From Zoogloea dura (lineage in GTDB: Bacteria; Pseudomonadota; Gammaproteobacteria; Burkholderiales; Rhodocyclaceae), in the NCBI RefSeq assembly GCF_012927165.1, contig NZ_JABBGA010000003.1:62001-126000 (forward strand): 64,000 nt of DNA. The letters run 5' to 3'. The position numbers and the translations under genes were made by a program. Shown here piece by piece: positions 27,510 to 36,914 of this stretch (position 1 is the first letter of the stretch; every line of letters begins with the position of its first letter). The notes below the pieces were generated by a model, which worked only from the letters and a program-made list of their open reading frames with translations, was not told the origin of the DNA and did not search any database.

Positions 27510-28694
27510 TCAGATCTGGCAGGCCAGGCCCTTCAGATATTCGCCTTCCGGCACGGCCAGCCCGATGGGATGATCGGGCGCCGCCGACAGGCGATGCAGG
27601 ATGCGCGCCTCGACGCCCACGTCGGCCGCCGCCCCGGCGATGATCTTCTGGAACAACTCCTGGCCGATTCCGCCAGAGCAGGAGTAGGTCATCAGGATGC
27701 CGCCGGGATTGAGCAGGCGGAAACCCAGCAGGTTGATGTCCTTGTAGGCACGCGCCGCCCGCTCCGCGTGGGCCGCGGAAGGCGCGAACTTGGGCGGATC
27801 GAGCACGATCAGGTCGAACTTGCGCCCTTCGGCCTTGAAACCGCGCAGGGCCTGGAACACGTCGTCCTCACGCCATTCGGCGCGGCTCGCGTCAAGCTGG
27901 GGGTTGTGGGCCACGTTGCGGGCCGCGGTGGCCAGCGCAGGCCCCGAGGAGTCGATGGAGATCACGCTCTTCACGCCACCGGCCAGGGCCTGCAGCGAGA
28001 AACCGCCGGTGTAGCAGAAGCAGTTGAGCATGTCGCGTCCGGCGGCGAGCTGGCCGGTGAGCAGGCGGTTGTCGCGCTGGTCGAGATAGAAGCCGGTCTT
28101 GTGGCCCTTCTCCACGTCCACTTCCATGCGCACACCGTTCTCGACGATGGTCAGCAGCTCGGGCAGCTCGCCGTGGGCCAGGCCGGTCACCGGGCCCAGG
28201 CCTTCGAGCTTGCGCACGTCGGAATCCGAGCGTTCATAGACCGTACCGCAGCCGGTGGCCTGGACCAGGCCGGCGACGATGGCATCGCGCCACTTGTCCG
28301 CTCCCGCGCTGGTGAGCTGGACCACCACCACAGGTCCGAAGCGGTCGGCAATGACGCCGGGCAAGCCGTCGGACTCCCCGTGGATCAGGCGCACCCCGTC
28401 CTGGCCCGCCAGCCAGGGGTGCGACGCCCGCCGCGCCACCGATGCCGCCACCGCACGCTTGATGAAGGCATGATCGACGGACTGCTCCACATCGAAGGAC
28501 CACACCCGGGCCCGGATCTGCGACTCCGGCGACCACGCGGCCCGCGCCAGCGCCTTACCATCGGCGTCCTTGACCAGCACCGTATCCCCCGGCCGCGCCC
28601 GCCCCTCCAGCCGATCCACCGATCCGGCAAAGATCCAGGGGTGACGACGGAGCACGGAACGTTCCTTGCCGGGTTTGAGAATCAGATCAGCCAT
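27510..28694 (-). CDS. rlmI: 23S rRNA (cytosine-C5) methyltransferase, RlmI type
   Basis: A 394-residue protein: N-terminal PUA-like RNA-binding domain (residues ~1-75, FAGSVDRLEGRARPGDTVLV), an intermediate domain, and a class I SAM methyltransferase domain with NCFCYTGGFSLQALAGG, SIDSSGPAL and the IV motif FDLIVLDPPKFAPS. The catalytic-type cysteine lies in MTYSCSGGI. E. coli RlmI makes m5C1962 in 23S rRNA; the length and motif set fit. Start at MADLILKPG, where the PUA domain begins. Related YccW/RlmI paralogues cannot be excluded. Confidence 0.88.
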   Translation of the reverse strand: MADLILKPGKERSVLRRHPWIFAGSVDRLEGRARPGDTVLVKDADGKALARAAWSPESQIRARVWSFDVEQSVDHAFIKRAVAASVARRASHPWLAGQDGVRLIHGESDGLPGVIADRFGPVVVVQLTSAGADKWRDAIVAGLVQATGCGTVYERSDSDVRKLEGLGPVTGLAHGELPELLTIVENGVRMEVDVEKGHKTGFYLDQRDNRLLTGQLAAGRDMLNCFCYTGGFSLQALAGGVKSVISIDSSGPALATAARNVAHNPQLDASRAEWREDDVFQALRGFKAEGRKFDLIVLDPPKFAPSAAHAERAARAYKDINLLGFRLLNPGGILMTYSCSGGIGQELFQKIIAGAAADVGVEARILHRLSAAPDHPIGLAVPEGEYLKGLACQI

Positions 28695-28760
28695 TGAAAA
28701 AACCTTCAAAAAACAAAAACCCCCAGGCCGGGAGCTTCCATAAAAGACAACCCCTCGCCG

Positions 28761-28879
28761 GAGGGGTCGAGAGCGCGTAGCGAGCGGCCCGAGGCCGCGG
28801 GGAGAAGCGCAGCCGTACATGAGTACGGCGAGCATCGCAGTCGCGGGAGCGGGTTGCGCAGTAGCGCTATCGACCCCTC
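28761..28879 (-). repeat. Structured ~120-bp repeat, copy A (terminator-like)
   Basis: Bounded by perfect 10-base inverted ends (GAGGGGTCGA / TCGACCCCTC) with further pairing inside (AGCGC/GCGCT, CCCG/CGGG), and a central hairpin CCGTAC-TCAT-GTACGG. It begins at the stop codon of the DUF484 gene. Read in that gene's direction, it is followed by CGGCGAGGGG and TTGTCTTTT; the GAGGGG/CCCCTC pair just beyond adds a short terminator-like stem at 28751-28766. The second copy is at 41213-41335, in the same orientation to its upstream gene. Confidence 0.75.
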
Positions 28880-29528
28880 AGCCGAGTTGGCGGCGGAGGG
28901 CGCAGGAAACCATCTCGCCGATCCGCGTGACGTAGAGCGTGCCCATCTCCGGATAGAAACGTTCCGGGTCTTCACTGCCCATCGCCAGCAGGCCAAAGGT
29001 CTGGTCGTCGCGCTGCAGCGGCACCAGGGCCACCGAACGCAGCAGGCGGCTGGCCGGCCCGAACCAGGCCATGACTTCCTTGGTCACCGGCGCGCCGCAA
29101 TAGGGCTGCACCAGGTCGCCGGCGAAGAAGCGCACCTCCTCGCCCACCGGCAGGAACTCCGGCCCGCTGCGCGACAGCACGCTGTTCCAGACCCGGAAGG
29201 CCACGTGGGGCACGGAGAAATCTTCCTTGAGATGCAGGTAGATGGCCTGGCGGATGGACTCGAAATCCTCCGCCTCCAGCAGGGACAGGGTGAGGCGATG
29301 AACCTTCTCGCCGATCGCATCATTTTCCTCGCCGAAGGACAGGAGTTCGGCAAACTTGTCTTCCAGCTGGGCAATCCGGTCACGCAGCGCGATGAGCTGC
29401 CTCTCGGTGAGAGAGATGGCCTGCCCATTGTTGGGGTGGGTCACCGTGAGGTCGGTCAGCAGGGTCGAATTCCGGTCGAAGAAGTCGGGATTCTCCTCGA
29501 GGAAGGCAATGACGTCGGAAGGATTCAT
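28878..29528 (-). CDS. DUF484 (GAF-like) protein
   Basis: A 216-residue protein with the DUF484 layout: MNPSDVIAFLEENPDFFDRN at the start, a coiled coil at residues ~40-75 (ERQLIALRDRIAQLEDKFAEL), then a GAF-like domain (VALVPLQRDDQTFGLLAMGSEDPERFY). It lies just after dapF, the usual position; in many Proteobacteria the order is dapF-DUF484-xerC. Its molecular role is not known. The 30-base spacing after dapF suggests one transcript, ended by repeat copy A. Confidence 0.9.
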   Translation of the reverse strand: MNPSDVIAFLEENPDFFDRNSTLLTDLTVTHPNNGQAISLTERQLIALRDRIAQLEDKFAELLSFGEENDAIGEKVHRLTLSLLEAEDFESIRQAIYLHLKEDFSVPHVAFRVWNSVLSRSGPEFLPVGEEVRFFAGDLVQPYCGAPVTKEVMAWFGPASRLLRSVALVPLQRDDQTFGLLAMGSEDPERFYPEMGTLYVTRIGEMVSCALRRQLG

Positions 29529-29558
29529 GGGGTGGGCCGCAAGGGTGGAACGTGAAAC

Positions 29559-30398
29559 TCAGGGAAGGCTCAGCTCGCCGCTGAACACGGTGACGGCCGG
29601 GCCGGTCATCATGACGGGCGTACCGACGCCGTCCCAGGCGATACTCAGCTCGCCGCCCCGGGTCTCGACGGTGACGGGCGACACGACCAGTTCGCGCAGG
29701 ATGCCGGTGACCACCGCGGCACAGGCGCCGGTGCCGCAAGCCAGGGTTTCGCCGGCACCACGCTCGAACACACGCAGGCGCACCCGGTGTTCATCGACGA
29801 TCTGCAGGAAGCCGGCATTGACCCGTGCCGGAAAGCGCGGGTGATGCTCGATCAGCGGCCCCTGCTCCGCCACCGGGGCGGTATCCACATCCGCCACCAC
29901 CTGCACGGCGTGGGGGTTGCCCATGCTCACGGCGGTGATCGCCACGCTGGTGCCGGCCACGTCGAGCGGCTGCACCCAGGCATCGGAATCGCTGACGAAG
30001 GGCACCTCGGCCGGCTTGAGCACCGGCACGCCCATGTCGACGGTGACATTGCCGTCGTCCTCGAGGCGCGGCGCGATGACTCCGCGCTGGGTCTCGACGC
30101 GGATCTCGCGCTTGTCGGTGAGGCCCTGGTCGAACACGAAGCGGGCAAAGCAGCGGGCACCGTTGCCGCACTGCTCCACCTCGCCGCCATCGGCGTTGAA
30201 GATACGGTAACGGAAGTCCACGCCGGGCGTCTGCGCCGGCTCGACCACCAGCAGCTGGTCGCAACCCACGCCGAAGTGGCGGTCGGCCAGGTAGCGCACC
30301 TGATCCCCGGAAAGCTGGATGTCCTGGCGCACGGCGTCGATCATCACGAAATCGTTGCCGAGGCCCTGCATCTTGGTGAAGGCGAGTTTCTTGCTCAT
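29559..30398 (-). CDS. dapF: Diaminopimelate epimerase DapF
   Basis: A 279-residue PLP-independent racemase that turns LL- into meso-diaminopimelate for lysine and peptidoglycan. The two catalytic cysteines are visible in [13 protein letters not shown] and [13 protein letters not shown], and the N-terminal signature in [13 protein letters not shown]. Length and both halves of the pseudo-symmetric fold are complete. Start ATG overlaps the stop of the upstream CoA-binding gene (ATGA). Confidence 0.97.
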   Translation of the reverse strand: MSKKLAFTKMQGLGNDFVMIDAVRQDIQLSGDQVRYLADRHFGVGCDQLLVVEPAQTPGVDFRYRIFNADGGEVEQCGNGARCFARFVFDQGLTDKREIRVETQRGVIAPRLEDDGNVTVDMGVPVLKPAEVPFVSDSDAWVQPLDVAGTSVAITAVSMGNPHAVQVVADVDTAPVAEQGPLIEHHPRFPARVNAGFLQIVDEHRVRLRVFERGAGETLACGTGACAAVVTGILRELVVSPVTVETRGGELSIAWDGVGTPVMMTGPAVTVFSGELSLP

Positions 30399-30808
30399 GG
30401 GATAAGATCCATGTAATCCCGCCAAACGCAGCGGTCCATCACCACGGTGATGCCGGCAGCCCGGGCGCGTTCGGCGGCGTCGAAGTTGATCACTCCGTCC
30501 TGCAGCCAGATGCGCCTGACCCCCAGGGCGATGCACTCGTCCACGATGGGCCCTACTTCGTCGGCGGCGCGGAACACATCCACCAGGTCCACCGGGAAGG
30601 GAATGTCGGAGAGGCGCGGATAGGCTTTTTCGCCCAGGACTTCAGCAACCGCCGGACGAACCGGTACGATGCGGTAGCCGAAGCCCTGCATCGCGCGGGA
30701 CACCCTGTAACTCGGGCGTTCCGGCCGCGGCGACAGGCCGACGACGGCAATTGTCCGGACTTCCTGCAGCAGGCTGCGGAGCTGGTCGGGAGTGGGATTG
30801 GTAAACAT
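30395..30808 (-). CDS. CoA-binding domain protein (YccU-like)
   Basis: A 137-residue single-domain Rossmann-like protein. It has the nucleotide-binding start [20 protein letters not shown] and the succinyl-CoA-synthetase-like CoA-binding pattern ([40 protein letters not shown]). The length is standard for YccU. Function is not established. It is first in the minus-strand run with dapF and DUF484 and is divergent from sppA (86-base gap). Confidence 0.9.
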   Translation of the reverse strand: MFTNPTPDQLRSLLQEVRTIAVVGLSPRPERPSYRVSRAMQGFGYRIVPVRPAVAEVLGEKAYPRLSDIPFPVDLVDVFRAADEVGPIVDECIALGVRRIWLQDGVINFDAAERARAAGITVVMDRCVWRDYMDLIP

Positions 30809-30894
30809 GGCGGGATTCTACCGGATTGGTGGACCCCGCAAACCTTGGAGGCGGCCGATGGCCGCCGGGCCGTGAGGCCCGTCTGGAGAATGTA

Positions 30895-32727
30895 ATGGAT
30901 CGGAAAGCACGGCCCGGTGTCGTGAGAAGAGTTTTTTCGGCGGTATGGCGAGCGATCGACCGCTTCAGGCAGCTCAGCCTCAACCTGCTGTTCCTGGCCG
31001 TGGTGGCCTTCCTGGTGGCAGGCTGGCTGGCCGCCAGGCCGACGCCGCTGCCGGCCGAAGCCGCCCTGCTGATCGCCCCCAACGGGCAGCTGGTCGAGCA
31101 GCGCAGCGTGCGCAACCCCCTCAGCGTGCTGCAGGGTGGCGACGGCATCCACCAGGTGCTGCTGCGTGACGTGGTGGACGCCATCCGCGCCGCTGCGGGT
31201 GACGCCCGCATCAAGGCCCTGGTCATCGAGACCGACAGCCTGGCCGGCGCCGGCCTGTCGAAACTGCAGGAGATCGCCGCCGCCGTGGCCGACTTCCGCA
31301 AGGCGGGCAAGAAGGTCTATGTCCACGGCAAGAACTTCAACCAGGTTCAGTACCACCTGGCCGCCCAGGCCGACGAAGTCTTCGTCAGCCCGGATGGCTA
31401 CGTCTTCCTGTCCGGCTTCGCCCGCTACCCGACCTACTTCAAGGGCCTGTTCGACCAGGCCGGCGTGAAGATGCAGATCTTCCGGGTGGGCACCTACAAG
31501 TCCTTCGTTGAACCCTATACCCGCAGCGACATGTCGCCGGAGGACCGGGAGGCCACCCGCGACTACCTGGACGCCGCCTGGCGCACCTACCAGGCCGACA
31601 TTGCCGCCGCCCGCCCGAAAGCCGCCGCCGGCCTCGCCCGCTATGTGAGCGAGGCTCCGGCCCTGCTGGCAGAAGCCGGGGGCGACACCGCCCGGATGGC
31701 ACTCAAGGCCGGCCTGGTGGACGGGCTCAAGACAGCCGATGAATGGCGTGACTTCCTGAAGGAACGGGTTGGTGCCAGCGACGACGCGCGCGGCTACAAG
31801 CACGTGGACATGGCCACCTACATCTCGCGGGTGCGCGACGAAACGCCCCAGGCCAGCGACCACATCGGCATCGTCGTGGCCCAGGGCGCCATCGTGGACG
31901 GCGAGCAGCCTTCCGGCGTGGTCGGCGGCGACACCGTGGCCGGCCTGATCCGCCAGGCCCGCGAGGACAAGAGCATCAAGGCCGTGGTGCTACGCGTGGA
32001 CAGCCCCGGCGGCAGCGCCACCGCCTCGGAAGTCATCCGCCGCGAGCTGGAACTGACCCGCAAGGCCGGCAAGCCGGTGATCGTCTCGATGGGTTCGGTG
32101 GCGGCCTCGGGCGGCTACTGGATCAGCATGGCCGCCGACGAGGTATGGGCCGGCCCGGCCACCCTCACCGGCTCCATCGGCATCTTCGCCATGGTGCCGG
32201 ATCTCTCCGGCCCGATGGGCAAGCTGGGCCTGGCGGTGGACGGCGTCGGCACCTCGGCCCTGGCCAGCGGCCTCGACCCGCGTCGCCCGCTGGATCCACA
32301 AGTGGCCAGCGTGCTCCAGCAGAGCATCGAGTTCGGCTACAAGCGCTTCATCGAACTGGTGGGCAAGAACCGCCGCATGGATGTCGCGGCGGTGGACCAG
32401 GTCGCCCAGGGCCGCGTCTGGCTGGGCAGCCAGGCCAAGGAAAAGGGGCTGGTGGACAAACTCGGCGGCCTCGACGAAGCCGTCAAGGCTGCAGCCACCC
32501 GGGCCGGACTCAAGGACTACGACGTGAGCTACGTGGAAAAGCCCCTGTCGCCCCGCGACCAGTTGCTGGCCAAGCTGCTCGACAACGGCGAGGACACGGA
32601 GGGCGCCAAGACCCGCCTGTCCCCGGTGGAGGCCACCCTGGCCCGCATCCGCAACGAGCTGGCCGGGCTGGCCCTGTGGAACGATCCGGGCGCCACCTAC
32701 CTGCACTGCCTGTGCGAGGCACCCTGA
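30895..32727 (+). CDS. sppA: Signal peptide peptidase SppA, 67-kDa type
   Basis: A 610-residue inner-membrane serine protease, two tandem S49 domains as in E. coli SppA. One N-terminal membrane segment (residues ~28-48, LNLLFLAVVAFLVAGWLAAR). The catalytic dyad is K202 in VGTYKSFVEPYTR (first domain) and S405 in SVAASGGYWISM (second domain). It degrades cleaved signal peptides. Start at 30895 with CTGGAG upstream; the upstream frame to 30826 has no better start. The end is followed by a palindromic repeat and a strong bidirectional terminator. Confidence 0.95.
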   Translation: MDRKARPGVVRRVFSAVWRAIDRFRQLSLNLLFLAVVAFLVAGWLAARPTPLPAEAALLIAPNGQLVEQRSVRNPLSVLQGGDGIHQVLLRDVVDAIRAAAGDARIKALVIETDSLAGAGLSKLQEIAAAVADFRKAGKKVYVHGKNFNQVQYHLAAQADEVFVSPDGYVFLSGFARYPTYFKGLFDQAGVKMQIFRVGTYKSFVEPYTRSDMSPEDREATRDYLDAAWRTYQADIAAARPKAAAGLARYVSEAPALLAEAGGDTARMALKAGLVDGLKTADEWRDFLKERVGASDDARGYKHVDMATYISRVRDETPQASDHIGIVVAQGAIVDGEQPSGVVGGDTVAGLIRQAREDKSIKAVVLRVDSPGGSATASEVIRRELELTRKAGKPVIVSMGSVAASGGYWISMAADEVWAGPATLTGSIGIFAMVPDLSGPMGKLGLAVDGVGTSALASGLDPRRPLDPQVASVLQQSIEFGYKRFIELVGKNRRMDVAAVDQVAQGRVWLGSQAKEKGLVDKLGGLDEAVKAAATRAGLKDYDVSYVEKPLSPRDQLLAKLLDNGEDTEGAKTRLSPVEATLARIRNELAGLALWNDPGATYLHCLCEAP

Positions 32728-32750
32728 AAGCAGGAGCTGAAGGGGCGGCC

Positions 32751-32816
32751 AGGGGCGGCTTCAGCCGCCCGCAAGTGCCTGACCGGGGTCCGAGGGCGGA
32801 TGAATCCGCCCCTACA
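32751..32816. repeat. ~70-bp palindromic repeat, copy 1 (after sppA)
   Basis: Contains AGGGGCGGCTTCAGCCGCCC and, after ~20 bases, GGGCGGATGAATCCGCCCCT. The two halves are near inverted copies of each other, and each is itself a palindrome. The same unit occurs at 36814-36884 after polA, where the inverted arms are perfect. Confidence 0.8.
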
Positions 32817-32823
32817 ACCTCAA

Positions 32824-32856
32824 ATAAAAAAGGCCGGGAACCCCCGGCCTTTTTTC
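32824..32856. terminator. Bidirectional intrinsic terminator between sppA and the DUF2782 gene
   Basis: The stem AGGCCGGG / CCCGGCCT around a short loop is flanked by an A-run on the left and a T-run on the right, so it works for sppA on the plus strand and for the convergent DUF2782 gene on the minus strand. Confidence 0.92.
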
Positions 32857-32875
32857 GTTCACCCGGCAATCGGGC

Positions 32876-33214
32876 TCACCAGCGCTTGATCACCCACTTG
32901 GGCACCCGGATGCCCGAATCCTGGGCGTCGCGGCGGGTGAAGTCGCCGTTGCCGACGTCGTCGTAGAGGTAGTAGGGCACGCCGCCAGGCGGGGTGACCT
33001 TGACCATGTAGAGCTGGCCATTGACCCGGAATTCCTCGACCGTGTCCTCACCCTTCCTGGTGATGGTGACCTGCGGCTCGACGTCCTGGTCGAGCTCCAT
33101 GCCGGGCGGCGGCGGAGGGGGTTCGGGCAGGGGCTCGAGCTTGGGGGGCTGCTGGGCCCAGGCCGGCAAGGCAAGGGCGATCAGCAGGGCGGCGATATGA
33201 CGTGCTCGGGGCAT
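32876..33214 (-). CDS. DUF2782 exported protein
   Basis: A 112-residue protein with a signal peptide (residues 1-20, LALPAWAQ), a proline-rich linker (LPEPPPPPPGMELDQD) and a small beta-rich domain (VTITRKGEDTVEEFRVNGQ, YMVKVTPPGGVPYYLYDD). This fits DUF2782, which in Betaproteobacteria sits next to polA as here. Start at MPRARHIAA with CAGGAG upstream; the longer frame to 33271 lacks support. Predicted periplasmic; function unknown. Confidence 0.85.
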   Translation of the reverse strand: MPRARHIAALLIALALPAWAQQPPKLEPLPEPPPPPPGMELDQDVEPQVTITRKGEDTVEEFRVNGQLYMVKVTPPGGVPYYLYDDVGNGDFTRRDAQDSGIRVPKWVIKRW

Positions 33215-33276
33215 GATAGGTCTCCTGGCAATGCCACGATTGTAACCCGCGGCATGACGGCTACAGGGCATTGCGG

Positions 33277-34002
33277 CTACAGGTTGAGCATGAGCTCGTG
33301 TTCTTCCGGCAGGGGCAGGAAGCCGCGGCTCTGGTAGTGATCGAAGATGGCATCCACCACTTTTTCCGGCTCGTCGATGACCTGCACCAGGTCCAGGTCG
33401 TCCGGGTTGACCATGCCCTCGGCCACCAGGCGCTCCTTGAACCAGTCGATCAGGCCTCGCCAGAAAGGCTCGTGAACCAGGATCACCGGGATCTTGCGGC
33501 TCTTGCCGGTCTGGATCAGGGTCATCGCCTCCAGCAGTTCATCGAGGGTGCCGAAGCCACCGGGCATCACCACGTAGGCCGTGGCGAACTTGACGAACAT
33601 GAACTTGCGGGCAAAGAAGTGCTGGAAGGTCTGGGAGATGTCCTGGTAGGGATTGGCCTGCTGCTCCATGGGCAGCTGGATGTTGAGCCCCACGCTGGGT
33701 GACTTGCCGAAGTAGGCGCCCTTGTTGGCCGCCTCCATGATGCCGGGCCCGCCGCCGGAGATCACCGAGAAGCCGGCGTCGGAGAGCAGGCGGGCGATGC
33801 GCTCGGTGGTGGCGTAATAAGGGTGGTCGGGCTTGGTGCGGGCGCTGCCGAAGATGGACACCGCCGGACGGATGGGCTTGAGGCGTTCAGTCGCTTCGAC
33901 GAACTCTGCCATAATCCCGAAAATCCGCCAGGACTCCCGGGCCGTGAAATTCTGGGCCGCCGTGCTCGGCGCCATCCGGGGAAGCTTGTCTTTTGCAGTC
34001 AT
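33277..34002 (-). CDS. LOG-family protein (TIGR00730-type)
   Basis: A 241-residue Rossmann-like protein with the LOG signature: VISGGGPGIMEAANKGA and VVMPGGFGTLDELLEA (the PGGxGTxxE motif). LOG proteins are phosphoribohydrolases acting on cytokinin-like nucleotides or AMP; the longer bacterial type with an N-terminal extension, as here (residues 1-45), also includes PpnN relatives. Substrate not assignable. It is divergent from polA with a 53-base gap and upstream of the DUF2782 gene. Confidence 0.88.
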   Translation of the reverse strand: MTAKDKLPRMAPSTAAQNFTARESWRIFGIMAEFVEATERLKPIRPAVSIFGSARTKPDHPYYATTERIARLLSDAGFSVISGGGPGIMEAANKGAYFGKSPSVGLNIQLPMEQQANPYQDISQTFQHFFARKFMFVKFATAYVVMPGGFGTLDELLEAMTLIQTGKSRKIPVILVHEPFWRGLIDWFKERLVAEGMVNPDDLDLVQVIDEPEKVVDAIFDHYQSRGFLPLPEEHELMLNL

Positions 34003-34055
34003 TTTTCTTGTAAGGAGTGAGGGGTGAGGGGTGCCGGGCGCCTGCTCAGCCTTGC

Positions 34056-36806
34056 ATGCCCATGCCTACCTTGTTGCTCGTCGACGGTTCCAGCTACCTG
34101 TACCGTGCTTTCCATGCCCTCCCCGATCTGCGCAATTCCGCGGGGGAGCCAACCGGTGCCGTGCGCGGCGTGCTGTCCATGCTACGTCGGCTCGAATCCG
34201 ACTACAAGGCGGAGTATCGCGCCTGCGTATTCGATGCCAAGGGCAAGACCTTCCGGGACGACTGGTTTCCCGACTACAAGGCCCAGCGCCCGCCCATGCC
34301 CGACGACCTGCGGGCCCAGATCGAGCCGCTGCACGAGGCAGTCAAGGCCGAAGGCTGGCCCCTGCTGATGGAAGAGGGCGTGGAGGCCGACGACGTGATC
34401 GGCACCCTGACCCGCCAGGCGGTGGAGGCCGGCTGGGAGGTGGTCATCTCCACCGGCGACAAGGACCTCACCCAGCTGGTCCAGCCCGGCGTACGCTGGG
34501 TGAATACCATGAGCGAGGAAGTGCTCGACGAAGCCGGCGTCACCGCCAAGTTCGGCGTGCCGCCGAAGCTCATCGTGGACTACCTGACCCTGATCGGCGA
34601 CACCGTGGACAACGTCCCCGGCGTCGAGAAATGCGGCCCCAAGACCGCCGTGAAGTGGCTCACCGAGTACGGCAACCTGGACAAGCTGGTGGCCAGTGCC
34701 GACAAGGTGGGCGGCAAGGTCGGCGAGAACCTGCGCAAGCACCTGGATTTCCTGCCCCTCGGCCGCCGGCTGGTCACCGTGGTCACCGACCTCAAGCTGC
34801 CCGTCGGCCCCGCCGACCTGCCGGCCCGCGAGGACGACAAGGCCGCCCTCGCCGCGATCTACCGGCGCATGGAGTTCAAGGGCTGGCTGAAGGAACTGGA
34901 AGAAGGCACCCACCGCCCCGCCGCCAGCAACGCAGCCACCAGCCCCGCCGCGGGCACCGCCATCGCGCAACCCGAGGCGGCCGGCGAGCCCGGAGCCCAT
35001 CGCACCGGCTACGAAGTCCTGCTCGACTGGGCCAGCTTCGACGCCTGGCTGGCAAAGATCAGCTCGGCCGCGCTCACCGCCTTCGACACCGAGACCACCG
35101 GCCTCGACCCGATGGCCGCCACCCTGGTGGGCATGTCCTTCGCCATCGTGGAGGGCGAAGCCGCCTACCTGCCCCTCGCCCACACCTACCCGGACGCACC
35201 GGCCCAACTGCCCCTGGCCGAAGTGCTCGACAAGCTGCGCCCCTGGCTCGAGTCGGAAGCCCACGCCAAGCTCGGCCAGAACCTCAAGTACGACGCCCAC
35301 ATCCTAGCCAATCACGGCATCCACCTCAACGGCATTGCCGAGGACACCCTGCTCGAGTCCTACATCCTGGAGAGCGACAAGTCCCACGACATGGACTCCC
35401 TGGCCAGCCGCCACCTGGGCCTCAAGACCCTCACCTACGCCGAGGTCTGCGGCAAGGGCGCCAAGCAGATCGGCTTCGGCGAGGTGGACCTGGCCCGCGC
35501 CACCGAGTATGCCGCCGAGGACGCCGACATCACCCTGCGCCTGCACCACAACCTGTCGGCCCAGCTGGCGGCGGAGCCGGCCCTGGCCGCCCTGTACCGG
35601 GAGGTGGAGCTGCCCACCGCGCGGGTGCTGTTCGAGATGGAACGCAATGGCGTGCTTATCGACGACTTCCTGCTCGCCCAGCATTCCGAAGAACTCGGCC
35701 GCCGCCTGCACGAACTGGAACAGCAGGCCCATGAACTGGCCGGCCAGCCCTTCAACCTGGGCTCCCCCAAGCAGCTCGGCGAGATCCTGTTCACCAAGCT
35801 CGGCCTGCCGGTGGTCAAGAAGACCGCCACCGGCCAGCCGTCCACCGACGAGGACGTGCTCAGCCAGCTCGCCGAGGACTACCCGCTGCCCAAGCTGCTG
35901 CTGGAACACCGCAGCCTGGCCAAGCTCAAGAACACCTACACCGACAAGTTGCCGGCAATGGTCAACCCGCGCACCGGCCGGGTCCACACCAGCTTCAGCC
36001 AGGCGGTGGCGGTCACCGGGCGCCTCGCCAGCACCGAGCCCAACCTGCAGAACATCCCCATCCGCACCCCGGAAGGCCGCCGCATCCGCGCCGCCTTCAT
36101 CGCCCCGGCCGGCCACCGCATCCTCTCGGCCGACTACTCGCAGATCGAGCTGCGCATCATGGCCCACCTGTCCGGCGACAAGGGCCTGCTCGACGCCTTC
36201 GCCAAGGGCGAGGACGTGCACCGCGCCACCGCCGGCGAGATCTTCGGCGTCACCCCGCTGGAGGTCACCAGCGAGCAGCGCCGCTACGCCAAGGTGATCA
36301 ACTTCGGCCTGATCTACGGCATGAGCGCCCACGGCCTGGCCAAGAACCTGGGCATCGAGCGGGCCGCCGCCGCCAGCTATATCGACCGCTACTTCGCCCG
36401 CTACCCCGGCGTCGCCGACTACATGGAGCGCACCCGCGCCGAGGCCAAGGCCCAGGGCTACGTGGAGACCGTCTTCGGCCGCCGCCTGCACCTGCCGGAG
36501 ATCCGCGCCCAGCAGGTGGGCCGCCGCCAGGCCGCCGAACGGGCGGCCATCAACGCACCGATGCAGGGCACCGCCGCCGACCTGATCAAGAAGGCCATGA
36601 TCGCCGCCTCCGCCTGGCTGCGGGAATCCGGCGTCAAATCCAAGCTGATCCTGCAGGTGCATGACGAACTGGTGCTGGAGGTGCCGGACGACGAAGTGGC
36701 CCTGATCCGCGAGCAGATTCCGAGGCTGATGGCCGGCGTGGCGCAACTTTCCGTACCCCTGGTTGCCGAAGTCGGGGTCGGCGCCAACTGGGACGAAGCC
36801 CACTGA
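34056..36806 (+). CDS. polA: DNA polymerase I
   Basis: A 916-residue enzyme with all three domains. The 5'-3' nuclease (residues ~1-290) begins PTLLLVDGSSYLYRAFHALP. The 3'-5' exonuclease (~325-510) is intact, with FDTETTGLDPM and YAAEDADITL. The polymerase has motif A DYSQIELRIM, motif B RRYAKVINFGLIYGMS and motif C LQVHDELVLEV. It fills gaps and removes RNA primers. Start: two ATGs two codons apart (34056, 34062) are equally plausible; the frame to 34017 is rejected. A palindromic repeat unit follows the stop. Confidence 0.97.
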   Translation: MPMPTLLLVDGSSYLYRAFHALPDLRNSAGEPTGAVRGVLSMLRRLESDYKAEYRACVFDAKGKTFRDDWFPDYKAQRPPMPDDLRAQIEPLHEAVKAEGWPLLMEEGVEADDVIGTLTRQAVEAGWEVVISTGDKDLTQLVQPGVRWVNTMSEEVLDEAGVTAKFGVPPKLIVDYLTLIGDTVDNVPGVEKCGPKTAVKWLTEYGNLDKLVASADKVGGKVGENLRKHLDFLPLGRRLVTVVTDLKLPVGPADLPAREDDKAALAAIYRRMEFKGWLKELEEGTHRPAASNAATSPAAGTAIAQPEAAGEPGAHRTGYEVLLDWASFDAWLAKISSAALTAFDTETTGLDPMAATLVGMSFAIVEGEAAYLPLAHTYPDAPAQLPLAEVLDKLRPWLESEAHAKLGQNLKYDAHILANHGIHLNGIAEDTLLESYILESDKSHDMDSLASRHLGLKTLTYAEVCGKGAKQIGFGEVDLARATEYAAEDADITLRLHHNLSAQLAAEPALAALYREVELPTARVLFEMERNGVLIDDFLLAQHSEELGRRLHELEQQAHELAGQPFNLGSPKQLGEILFTKLGLPVVKKTATGQPSTDEDVLSQLAEDYPLPKLLLEHRSLAKLKNTYTDKLPAMVNPRTGRVHTSFSQAVAVTGRLASTEPNLQNIPIRTPEGRRIRAAFIAPAGHRILSADYSQIELRIMAHLSGDKGLLDAFAKGEDVHRATAGEIFGVTPLEVTSEQRRYAKVINFGLIYGMSAHGLAKNLGIERAAAASYIDRYFARYPGVADYMERTRAEAKAQGYVETVFGRRLHLPEIRAQQVGRRQAAERAAINAPMQGTAADLIKKAMIAASAWLRESGVKSKLILQVHDELVLEVPDDEVALIREQIPRLMAGVAQLSVPLVAEVGVGANWDEAH

Positions 36807-36813
36807 CCTGGAG

Positions 36814-36884
36814 CTGTAGGGGCGGCTTCAGCCGCCCGCAGGCGTCGATCAAGTCCCTGAGGGCGGCTGAAGCCGCCCCTACAG
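36814..36884. repeat. ~70-bp palindromic repeat, copy 2 (after polA)
   Basis: Perfect 24-base inverted arms at 36814-36837 and 36861-36884 enclose 23 bases. Each arm contains the smaller palindrome GCGGCTTCAGCCGC. The unit aligns along its full length with the copy after sppA (32751-32816). It lies 8 bases after the polA stop and may end transcription or protect the 3' end. Confidence 0.85.
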
Positions 36885-36914
36885 CCTTCCGAACTCCACC
36901 GAGTACCGCCATCC

